Source: JAOAIV01 sp038849555 (lineage in GTDB: Archaea; Thermoproteota; Bathyarchaeia; Bathyarchaeales; Bathycorpusculaceae). From it: 34,090 nt of DNA. This document shows positions 1 to 6,185 of this stretch, piece by piece. How positions within the stretch are numbered: the stretch's first letter is position 1; each line of letters begins with the position of its first letter. The DNA is taken from NCBI GenBank assembly GCA_038849555.1, contig JAWCMT010000013.1, positions 1 to 34,090 of the forward strand, given 5' to 3'. Under the pieces are notes generated by a model. It was not told the origin of the DNA, made no database searches, and was given only the letters and a program-made list of their open reading frames with translations. The translations under genes were made by a program, and so were the position numbers.

Positions 1-56
1 TGTTAATATTTTATAAATGTTTCTGAATAGCCGACCAACACAAATACACAACGCTG

Positions 57-61
57 AAAAA
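57..61 (-). terminator. T-run terminator of the tRNA-Thr gene
   Basis: On the minus strand the tRNA 3' end is followed directly by five Ts (plus-strand A run at 57-61). This is the usual archaeal oligo-T termination signal. Confidence 0.6.
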
Positions 62-135
62 AGCCTCGGGCGGGCTTTGATCCCGCGGCCTGCTGCTTAC
101 GAGGCAGCCGCTCTGCCTGGCTGAGCTACCGAGGC
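62..135 (-). tRNA. tRNA-Thr (anticodon CGT)
   Basis: A full cloverleaf folds on the minus strand. The acceptor stem GCCTCGG pairs perfectly with CCGAGGC, the D stem is GCTC/GAGC, the anticodon stem is GCTGC/GCAGC around the loop CTCGTAA (anticodon CGT at 101-99, reading ACG Thr codons), and the T stem is GCGGG/CCCGC. The discriminator is T and CCA is not encoded. There is no intron. The T loop reads ATCAAAG, so position 54 is A instead of the usual U. A run of Ts follows the 3' end directly. Confidence 0.95.
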
Positions 136-166
136 ACAGCCTAATCGCTAATCCACTTTTGTGAAC

Positions 167-180
167 ACATTTTTAAATGT
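167..180 (-). promoter_or_regulatory. Likely TATA box of the tRNA-Thr gene
   Basis: ACATTTAAAAATGT on the minus strand is AT-rich, palindromic around a two-base centre, and lies about 39 nt upstream of the mature tRNA 5' end. That allows a short 5' leader. The call rests on position and composition only. Confidence 0.45.
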
Positions 181-278
181 TCGGCACCAAAGCATGCTAA
201 GCGTCAGTTTTAAAAGGCTTCAGCACCCTTAAAATGTGCATGTACAGGGAGAGTTTTTGAGGGGAGAGGATTGCTTAG

Positions 279-1319
279 TTGAATAAGCCTAGAGAATTTA
301 AAGATAACGAAGGTAAAGCGGAAAAAGAGCTGGGCGAGCGGGAGATAATTGAGATTATACGAAGCCGCCTCAGCGTTATGGCTGATGCGCCTGTGCCTTT
401 TGGTGATGATGTGGCCGCCGTGGACATTGGCAAGGAGCGCGTTGCCGTTTTGAAGACAGACATGCTTGTAGGCTGCACTGACGTGCCGCGCGGCATGAGC
501 CTGTGGCAAGCAGCGCGTAAAGCAGTGGTTATGAACGTTAGTGATTTTGCAGCTAAGGGCATTCAGCCCGTGGCGCTGCTTGTGTCTCTTGGGCTACCGC
601 GTGGGTTAATGCGTAAGGATGTGGATGAGATTGCGCGGGGGTTGAATGCGGGGGCCCGCGAGTACGGCGCCTACGTTGTTGGCGGCGACACGAATGAAGC
701 CTCTGACCTGGTTGTTTCAGTTTCGCTTTTCGGAACCGCTGACCGCAAAACGCTTATGCTGCGCAACGGCGCCCAAGTTGGCGACATCGTGGCGGTTACA
801 GGCTTCTTCGGCAAAACAGCTGCTGGCTTGCGATTACTCGCGGATGGCTTTGTAGTTTCGAAAGAGCTACGTGAGGTGCTTTTGAACGCGGTTTGCATGC
901 CGCAGGCGCGGCTTCGGGAGGGCTTGGCGCTTGGCAAGTCAGGCGCCGTTTCAGCCTCAATCGATTCAAGCGACGGTTTAGCTTGGAGCCTGCATGAGCT
1001 TGCGCGGATGAGCGGCGTGGGCTTTGTAATTGAGAGCGTACCTGTTGCTGAGGAAGTGCGCAGGTTCGCAGAGTTTAACAGGCTTGACCCGTTGGAGCTT
1101 GCGCTTTATGGCGGTGAAGAATACGAGCTGGTAGTAACCGTTAAGCCTAAGCGGTGGGTTGAGGCGAAAACGGTTGTCGAGGCGATGGGCGGTTGCTTGT
1201 TGCCTATTGGGAGGGCTACGCGGGACAGGCAGGTGCTGCTGGATGTTGACGGCAAAAAGGGCGTGATTGAGCCGCGCGGTTGGGAGCACTTCCGAAGCAA
1301 GAGCACTTCAAAGCATTGA
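279..1319 (+). CDS. thiL: Thiamine-monophosphate kinase (ThiL)
   Basis: ThiL phosphorylates thiamine monophosphate with ATP to give thiamine diphosphate, the last step of cofactor synthesis, in the cytosol. The 346-residue protein shows the family signatures in order: FGDDVAAV (Mg/ATP-binding acidic loop), VMNVSDFAAKG, VGGDTNEA, SIDSSDGLAW and YGGEEYEL. Length matches the AIRS/PurM-like fold family. The start is TTG at 279, chosen because GAGGGGAGAGGA lies just upstream at good Shine-Dalgarno spacing and the ORF has no better start before the conserved domain. A TATA-like TTTTAAAAGG is at about 207-217. The 3' end overlaps convergent trmY by 12 nt. The first 20 or so residues are charged and poorly conserved in appearance. 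Confidence 0.93.
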   Translation: MNKPREFKDNEGKAEKELGEREIIEIIRSRLSVMADAPVPFGDDVAAVDIGKERVAVLKTDMLVGCTDVPRGMSLWQAARKAVVMNVSDFAAKGIQPVALLVSLGLPRGLMRKDVDEIARGLNAGAREYGAYVVGGDTNEASDLVVSVSLFGTADRKTLMLRNGAQVGDIVAVTGFFGKTAAGLRLLADGFVVSKELREVLLNAVCMPQARLREGLALGKSGAVSASIDSSDGLAWSLHELARMSGVGFVIESVPVAEEVRRFAEFNRLDPLELALYGGEEYELVVTVKPKRWVEAKTVVEAMGGCLLPIGRATRDRQVLLDVDGKKGVIEPRGWEHFRSKSTSKH

Positions 1320-1883
1320 AGCGGCTTTGTCTAAGATGTAGTTGAGTATGGTTATGCATGATGCTGCAAGGTAGGGCTGTTTGCCTAAGCTGATTTTTTC
1401 GCCGTAGCGGAGCGCGTACGCCTCTGCCTTTTTGGGTAAGCCTACGTGGTCGCCGAGCACGAACACGGCGTTTTCAGAAAGCGCGGCTTCAATGGCGTCT
1501 TTTCCGCCTTCTTCGAGCACGTAGATGCGCTTGGTTTCCGCTTTGGCCTTCAGCAGCGCTTCGAAGCTTGTCTTGCTTGTGGTTATGCCGGGATGCTGCT
1601 TGCCAGAGAGCACCTTCTTGAGGATGCGTTGCCAAGTGTCCACATCCGTGCGCACATCATAAAGCCTTGCTCCGTCGATTTCGATGTGCAGCGGAGGGAC
1701 TGGCGGCCCGTTGAGGACGGCGTGGAAAGTGACGTTTCGGCGTATGCCATGCGAGAGGAATAGGCTTGCGACTATGCATTCATGCACGATGTCTAAGCGC
1801 CCAGCATCGTGGAGGCTGCTGAAGGCAGCGTCAGTTCTGCCCAGACGAGAAAACAGTACGAACTCACGCGACAAGGGCACCAC
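1308..1883 (-). CDS. trmY: tRNA (pseudouridine54-N1)-methyltransferase TrmY
   Basis: This is an archaeal SPOUT methyltransferase (DUF358/COG1901 family) that converts pseudouridine-54 in the tRNA T loop to N1-methylpseudouridine using SAM. The N-terminal REFVLFSRLGRTDAAFSSLH, then DAGRLDIV and LFLSHGIRR are strongly family-like, and the C-terminal VFVLGDHVGLPKKAEAYA is the SPOUT knot SAM-binding loop. The length of about 190 residues is normal. The start is GTG at 1883; GTG 1880 or TTG 1874 are also possible because family members usually begin a few residues before REFVL. A TATA-like CTTTTTAAAAGC near 1908-1918 puts transcription almost at the start codon, so the mRNA is probably leaderless. 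It is convergent with thiL and overlaps it by 12 nt. Confidence 0.92.
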   Translation of the reverse strand: MVPLSREFVLFSRLGRTDAAFSSLHDAGRLDIVHECIVASLFLSHGIRRNVTFHAVLNGPPVPPLHIEIDGARLYDVRTDVDTWQRILKKVLSGKQHPGITTSKTSFEALLKAKAETKRIYVLEEGGKDAIEAALSENAVFVLGDHVGLPKKAEAYALRYGEKISLGKQPYLAASCITILNYILDKAASML

Positions 1884-1985
1884 AAGCTACTGTTATTACA
1901 ATGTCTGCTTTTAAAAAGTCACTATTCCAAAAAATGGAAAAGTGTGCCAACTAAAATTATTAAAAAATATTGTATTACGTGCACA

Positions 1986-1994
1986 TTTTTATAT
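1986..1994 (+). promoter_or_regulatory. TATA-like box for the 2026 gene
   Basis: TTTTTATAT lies about 36 nt before the ATG at 2026, and no Shine-Dalgarno is visible in between. This suggests a very short leader or a leaderless mRNA. Confidence 0.4.
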
Positions 1995-2025
1995 GAAGTG
2001 CATAGATAACTAAAATAAGATAATA

Positions 2026-2913
2026 ATGAAAGTTAAAAAAAGCTACTCAAAGGAAGATATATTACGTCTTCTGCAAAAAGTTGAACGAGAATTAGGCAGA
2101 CCTCCGAAAACAAATGATCATGGTCTTGAGTCGTTAGTTCAAGCTGCAAGAAAAGAGTTTGGTTCATGGGAGCATGCTTTAAGAATTGCAGGGCTACAAT
2201 CCTATAAAAGTTGGCGAAAGAAAAGGTCGTTTGCAAGCCAAATAATTAGAATATTAAACTATAACCCGATGACTCTTAAAGAACTGAAACAAGAGTTTAG
2301 TAGAAACTTTAATTCTAATCGGATATCAGAAACAGAACTTTCAGCTCGCATTATCACCACTATCAAGCAAAATGCCACCATTAAGACTATTGGACCAAGG
2401 CGAAGTAGAATTTACTTTATTGCCGGACAAGAGCAACTTGCACGAACTCGACTAGATAATATTTTTTCAACTTTATCAGAACAGCAAGAAATACTTTTTT
2501 ATAATCTAAGAAAGCCGATGACAAAAGATGAAATAAAGAAACTATTTCCAGGGCAAGAGCATAAGTGTGAAAAATGGCTCAGAGAACTCATTATCTCTGA
2601 TCTAATATACAAAGCAAAATTTGTAGCAAAAGCTAAAGGTAGTCAAAAATACAATGCTCACAGCCTATTTGGAAAACTCGCATGTAAAATATACTATTGT
2701 AGATTTGATTGCTCTGAAGAAATAGCTGACTTTATAATTCAGAACATACCAATCGAAAAAATTAATGAAACTGGCTTCAGAACTTCTTTGACACACCGCT
2801 TAAAGTCAATTTTGCCACCAGAAGCATTTAAAGCATTGGAAAGAAAACTATTTTTTGTAATTAATAAAAATACTAAATGGAAGGATTCGAAGCTTGATTA
2901 CTTTCTTCAATAG
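2026..2913 (+). CDS. Homing-endonuclease-associated-repeat / winged-helix DNA-binding protein
   Basis: Function is not established. Residues 8-57 match the homing endonuclease-associated repeat (HNH_repeat): a helix beginning SKEDILRLL, then ELGRPPK at 22-28 and FGSWEHALRIAGL at 45-57. The rest looks like two winged-helix units, about residues 72-135 (PMTLKELKQEF, ending RSRIYFIAG) and 145-215 (KPMTKDEIKKLF, then EKWLRELIISDLIYK). There is no HNH or LAGLIDADG nuclease motif, so it reads as a DNA-binding protein rather than an active homing nuclease. The gene is AT-rich and lysine/isoleucine-rich compared with its left neighbours, which suggests transfer. Its last 41 nt overlap the 3' end of the convergent GHKL ATPase gene. 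It may be the third member of that cassette. Confidence 0.72.
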   Translation: MKVKKSYSKEDILRLLQKVERELGRPPKTNDHGLESLVQAARKEFGSWEHALRIAGLQSYKSWRKKRSFASQIIRILNYNPMTLKELKQEFSRNFNSNRISETELSARIITTIKQNATIKTIGPRRSRIYFIAGQEQLARTRLDNIFSTLSEQQEILFYNLRKPMTKDEIKKLFPGQEHKCEKWLRELIISDLIYKAKFVAKAKGSQKYNAHSLFGKLACKIYYCRFDCSEEIADFIIQNIPIEKINETGFRTSLTHRLKSILPPEAFKALERKLFFVINKNTKWKDSKLDYFLQ

Positions 2914-4357
2914 TTATTTCTTGCAACATCATATTCTCATACTGAGTAATAAATTCACTTAATGAATTCCCTGAGATAGATCTGGCAATTTCGAATATTA
3001 TTACTCTCCTAAAATGATGGGCAAGTGAACCTTCTCTTCTAGAATATATGTACTGAGGATGGTCAATATTTATATAAAATACAGCCTTGCTAGCATCCAG
3101 TACACATTCATAGGCATTTTTTCCCATACTCTCAAGTTCAAATTTGAACCTCTTGTTTCCGATTTTTATTAAACGCGGGGGGGTCTCTTTCTCTTCCATT
3201 TTTTCCTTGCTACTTACTTTTCTTTCCCTTTCTAGTTTTTGTTCTTCAATTTTCTTTATTGTACTTATTACCTCTTTAGCATCGCTTCTTTTGGAATAAT
3301 GAGCTAAGAAATCCTCAGGTAACTCAGCACCTTCAAGCATTCTCTCAACCTGATGCCGTACTATATCTTCTAAGAGCTTTTTTTCATAGTCTAATTCTTC
3401 TCTTGATTGAGACGTTTGAATGTCTCTTGTAATTTCTCTTATCTTCTTTAAAACGGCCTCTTTAAATTCAACAAACTTGGGAGACTCTTCATAAAAACCA
3501 TTTCTTGTAGCAAGAACTATGTCATCCAACCCATCTGCGTTCAGCACACAATATAGACGGGCTAAAAAAGTTCCTGGACTAGAGATGGAACGCGCAAGAT
3601 CAAAAATATTAGGATCATCTGCGTTGACCGTTCTGCCATACACTTTAATGTAAACACCAGCAAATTCTCCCAAAGGTGAATCCGAATGTACCAACTTTCC
3701 AGTAACTCTTCCGGCTAGTTTTAAAGTGATGTCTATTGCGTATTCTTTTCCTCTTATTACATCTTCTGGTCTAAGTAATTCTCCGTTAAGTATAATTTGA
3801 AACTCTGGACTTAAAGGCATATTTCGCGCGATTCTTCGCATGGCCTTTTTTACATCAATTGTCTTCTTTAAACCTATCAGTTCAATAGTTGTGCCATCAG
3901 CATCCTTGGTCGGAAATTCTTGAACTTGTATCTGTTCATCACTGAGACCCTTATGCGAGAGTATCCTTTCAAAATCCAAAACCAGACTGCGCTCTATGCC
4001 ATTCTTCCTAGTTATAATTCGGCATCTATTACATATTACATGCATCGAAAGCTTGCCTATTCCAAACTTACCAATAGTGTGCCTGCTGAATTTCCCAGTT
4101 CGGCGGTCTTTTTGTTTTTCACTATAACCTAACCATAAATAGTTTTCAAGACCTTCCCTATCCATGCCTACGCCATTGTCACGAATAGATAGTTTATCTT
4201 GAGAAATGTCAATTTCCACTCTTGTGGCATCTGCGTCATAAGAATTGGATATCAATTCATCTAGAACATAGTAAGCATTCTTGTAAAGACTGGAACTGAG
4301 GGTTTGAATTAATTCGGCACCAGCTTTAATTGAGGTAGAATAAGATGAGGCATACAT
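2873..4357 (-). CDS. GHKL (Hsp90/MORC-like) ATPase
   Basis: This is a 494-residue protein with a complete Bergerat ATP-binding fold: N-box ELISNSYDADA at 34-44 (E34, N38, D41), G1 box DNGVGM at 60-65, and the lid/G2 motif IGKFGIGKLS at 95-104. The early fold resembles Hsp90 and MORC proteins (HATPase_c_3). A transducer-like middle domain runs to about 330, a charged coiled stretch to about 400, and a C-terminal domain contains FYINIDHPQY. No histidine kinase or topoisomerase signature is present. Its ATG overlaps the stop of the upstream RHH/wHTH gene as TAATG, so the two are translationally coupled. ATPases of this kind occur in prokaryotic conflict systems, but that role here is inference. 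The AT-rich composition suggests mobility. Confidence 0.85.
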   Translation of the reverse strand: MYASSYSTSIKAGAELIQTLSSSLYKNAYYVLDELISNSYDADATRVEIDISQDKLSIRDNGVGMDREGLENYLWLGYSEKQKDRRTGKFSRHTIGKFGIGKLSMHVICNRCRIITRKNGIERSLVLDFERILSHKGLSDEQIQVQEFPTKDADGTTIELIGLKKTIDVKKAMRRIARNMPLSPEFQIILNGELLRPEDVIRGKEYAIDITLKLAGRVTGKLVHSDSPLGEFAGVYIKVYGRTVNADDPNIFDLARSISSPGTFLARLYCVLNADGLDDIVLATRNGFYEESPKFVEFKEAVLKKIREITRDIQTSQSREELDYEKKLLEDIVRHQVERMLEGAELPEDFLAHYSKRSDAKEVISTIKKIEEQKLERERKVSSKEKMEEKETPPRLIKIGNKRFKFELESMGKNAYECVLDASKAVFYINIDHPQYIYSRREGSLAHHFRRVIIFEIARSISGNSLSEFITQYENMMLQEITIEESNQASNPSI

Positions 4358-5391
4358 TACATCATTCCTTCTTTTTGTTGGTAAGTAGCCAACATTTCTT
4401 TTCCAAATTGTGTTAGTGAATAAGTGACATTGGTCCCTTTTCTTTCACGACTAATTAAGCCAAGTTCATGCAATCGACTAATAGCACCTGCTCTAATTGT
4501 GTTAATCATAGCCTGCGACCAACCTCTTGAGAAGTGAGCTATTTCCTCATTTAATTCAGAAGGAGAAGATTTGCCATTGTGAACTGCGCGCAAAATTGCC
4601 AACATTACTTCTGCTTCTCGCTTTAGGTTTTGGAAAACGTTTTCTATGTAGAACTCGCTCTCAGCTTTACTTAAAGGCAATCCGTAATTTTTTTCATCCA
4701 AAATGGGATTTGAAAGGACAGCAAAGTCGAGACCTGTTTTTGTTATTCCGACTTTGTAACTCCCGTCTGCCTCTTCAAAGATGTTCAAGAATTTCAGGGC
4801 GCCAGGAGCACCTTCAATTCTTCCAGCCCTTGTGTAATAGCCTACAAAGTGATTGATGAAACGGTTCTCTGTTTTTGTTATGTTTCTCCCCACAGGAAGC
4901 GCTGAAGAAAGCATATCACCATATTTTCGCCTACTTTTTTTATCTTCTTTTCTCAACAATAGACCAATTTCTCGCGCTACTTGAACTGCTTGAGTTTGCA
5001 AGACACAGAGCTCTATGGTTTCGTTTTCTTTAAGCAGATTTGCCAGTACTCTCAATGTTATTTTTATCGGAAAGATTCGATTGTATTGACCCCAGAGGCA
5101 GTCGTTAGGAATTTTGTTATTATCGGGAGGAGGAACCGTTTTAATGATTTCTGGACTAAAATTTAGGGGCAGGATGGAACTTGATGCCAGTTGGTATTGG
5201 TCGTCTTTTAGTTTGTTTTCATAATGCTGAGCTCCCATCAGAATAGCTAAAGAGTTGGAGTTTTCTTCGAGCAGAAGTTGATTTTGAAATGCTGCAATTG
5301 CAAAATCAGATAGATTCTCGTAGCTACCTCGAGAGATCAAAATGTTAATTTTTTTGGCCAAATCAGGCGGGAGATCTATTATGTATTTCAT
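4357..5391 (-). CDS. Ribbon-helix-helix / winged-helix regulatory protein
   Basis: The N-terminus MKYIIDLPPDLAKKINILI with SRGSYENLSDFAIAAFQNQL is a typical ribbon-helix-helix DNA-binding unit (about residues 1-45), as in antitoxins and CopG-type repressors. The C-terminal 60 residues look like a winged helix-turn-helix (SRLHELGLISRERK, then TYSLTQFGKEML). The middle 230 residues are unrecognised and mostly helical. I place the start at ATG 5391 and not at upstream in-frame starts (5400, 5415), because homology begins there and a TATA box at about 5417-5430 puts transcription initiation near 5397. The gene is coupled to the GHKL ATPase by a one-base overlap. A perfect palindrome at 5400-5412 is a likely autoregulatory operator. 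It may be an antitoxin-like or sensor partner of the ATPase. Confidence 0.78.
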   Translation of the reverse strand: MKYIIDLPPDLAKKINILISRGSYENLSDFAIAAFQNQLLLEENSNSLAILMGAQHYENKLKDDQYQLASSSILPLNFSPEIIKTVPPPDNNKIPNDCLWGQYNRIFPIKITLRVLANLLKENETIELCVLQTQAVQVAREIGLLLRKEDKKSRRKYGDMLSSALPVGRNITKTENRFINHFVGYYTRAGRIEGAPGALKFLNIFEEADGSYKVGITKTGLDFAVLSNPILDEKNYGLPLSKAESEFYIENVFQNLKREAEVMLAILRAVHNGKSSPSELNEEIAHFSRGWSQAMINTIRAGAISRLHELGLISRERKGTNVTYSLTQFGKEMLATYQQKEGMM

Positions 5392-5399
5392 GTTAATCA

Positions 5400-5412
5400 T
5401 TGCATAATGCAA
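5400..5412. promoter_or_regulatory. Palindromic operator candidate upstream of the RHH/GHKL operon
   Basis: TTGCAT-A-ATGCAA is a perfect 6+1+6 inverted repeat. It lies between the TATA box and the ATG at 5391, at the expected transcription start. Ribbon-helix-helix proteins commonly repress their own promoters by binding such short palindromes, so autoregulation is a reasonable inference. Confidence 0.5.
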
Positions 5413-5416
5413 CAAA

Positions 5417-5430
5417 TTAATATATAAATT
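5417..5430 (-). promoter_or_regulatory. TATA box of the RHH/GHKL operon
   Basis: On the minus strand AATTTATATATTAA lies about 30 nt upstream of the ATG at 5391. Spacing suits an archaeal TATA box with a near-leaderless transcript. Confidence 0.5.
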
Positions 5431-5495
5431 TTTTGTATTTTCTATAAATTATTAAAGTTATCCATTAATTTCACGCTTAGATATTAATATCGACA

Positions 5496-5525
5496 ATTTG
5501 TCTTGCAGTCATTTGTCTTGCAGTC
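5496..5525. repeat. Tandem 15-bp direct repeat (two copies)
   Basis: ATTTGTCTTGCAGTC occurs twice in perfect tandem (5496-5510 and 5511-5525), in the 246-base gene-free stretch 5416-5661. Apart from this repeat and a TATA-like CATATAAAAAAG near 5605 I see no gene or RNA there. It may be a slippage product or a protein-binding site. Confidence 0.6.
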
Positions 5526-5661
5526 TATTGGAAGGTTTCATTCGAAGGAAATGTGCATGTGTAATTTAGATCACATATCACAGCAACAACAACGTTAATT
5601 AAATCATATAAAAAAGTCAAATTTTGGATGCTTATTTTTGTCTCAAACACGCATGGAAAGG

Positions 5662-5883
5662 TTAGGTTTCGATAGTGTAGCCCACTTCTATCAGCATTTC
5701 GCACATGCAGTCGCCGCAAAGCGCTCGTGGCTCTCCGTCGTCTATGCCGCTTTCAGCGAATAGTTTGTCTGCTTCTTCTTGTGTTTTAGCCATTAAGTAA
5801 ACTTTCCTAACTTCCCAATTACAGCAACCACATTTTTTGTATTCGTTTTCCCTATCAACCTCAAACATTTTCAGCTTCGCCAC
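5662..5883 (-). CDS. Small cysteine-rich (zinc-ribbon-like) protein
   Basis: This protein of about 73-76 residues has two cysteine clusters, KKCGCCNWEV near the N-terminus and ALCGDCMCEM near the C-terminus. They are arranged as two CxxC-type knuckles that could hold one zinc or a metal cluster. The stretch between is acidic (KTQEEADKLFAESGIDDGE). No family name is certain. The start may be GTG 5892, GTG 5883 or ATG 5868; I chose 5883 because AAGG lies about 9 nt upstream. A second short cysteine-containing ORF lies 90 nt upstream on the same strand. The distribution of hydrophobic and charged residues looks like real protein. Confidence 0.55.
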   Translation of the reverse strand: MAKLKMFEVDRENEYKKCGCCNWEVRKVYLMAKTQEEADKLFAESGIDDGEPRALCGDCMCEMLIEVGYTIET

Positions 5884-5973
5884 GGGTTTCACCCTTCTAT
5901 CTCATAAACTACCACAGCAAGTTCGCCTCAAAAATCTTTGCTATTCAACACTTATTCTAAGCTTCATTTGAAG

Positions 5974-6135
5974 TTATAAAATAGAGGGCAAATCAAAAAT
6001 CTTATAACAGCGCCTGCAGAGCCTAACTTGCTCTAGCAAACAAGAAAAAGGCAGTTCTCCACTGGTCAACAATCTCCGCTTATCATGTATAAGGCAGTTG
6101 CAGAGTTGCTTGTAGAAATCTTTAACATCATCCAT
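5974..6135 (-). CDS. Small cysteine-containing hypothetical protein (53 aa)
   Basis: A short minus-strand frame begins ATG at 6135 (MDDVKDFYKQLCNCLIHDKR) and ends EQVRLCRRCYKIFDLPSIL before TAA at 5974-5976. CxC and CxxC pairs about 30 residues apart suggest a metal-binding knuckle, and the helix-like spacing of leucines looks protein-like. GGAG lies almost against the ATG, so the ribosome site is weak. It precedes the other small Cys-rich gene on the same strand. It could still be chance ORF; comparison with relatives would decide. Confidence 0.4.
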   Translation of the reverse strand: MDDVKDFYKQLCNCLIHDKRRLLTSGELPFSCLLEQVRLCRRCYKIFDLPSIL

Positions 6136-6185
6136 ACTCCAATTCTATTAACATAAGTCGCACGCGTCGAGAAAGGGAAACGCCA

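Noticed and set aside
5392..5415. Extended start at 5415 for the RHH protein
   Set aside because: The extra residues precede the RHH core, overlap the palindrome and lie upstream of the expected transcription start.
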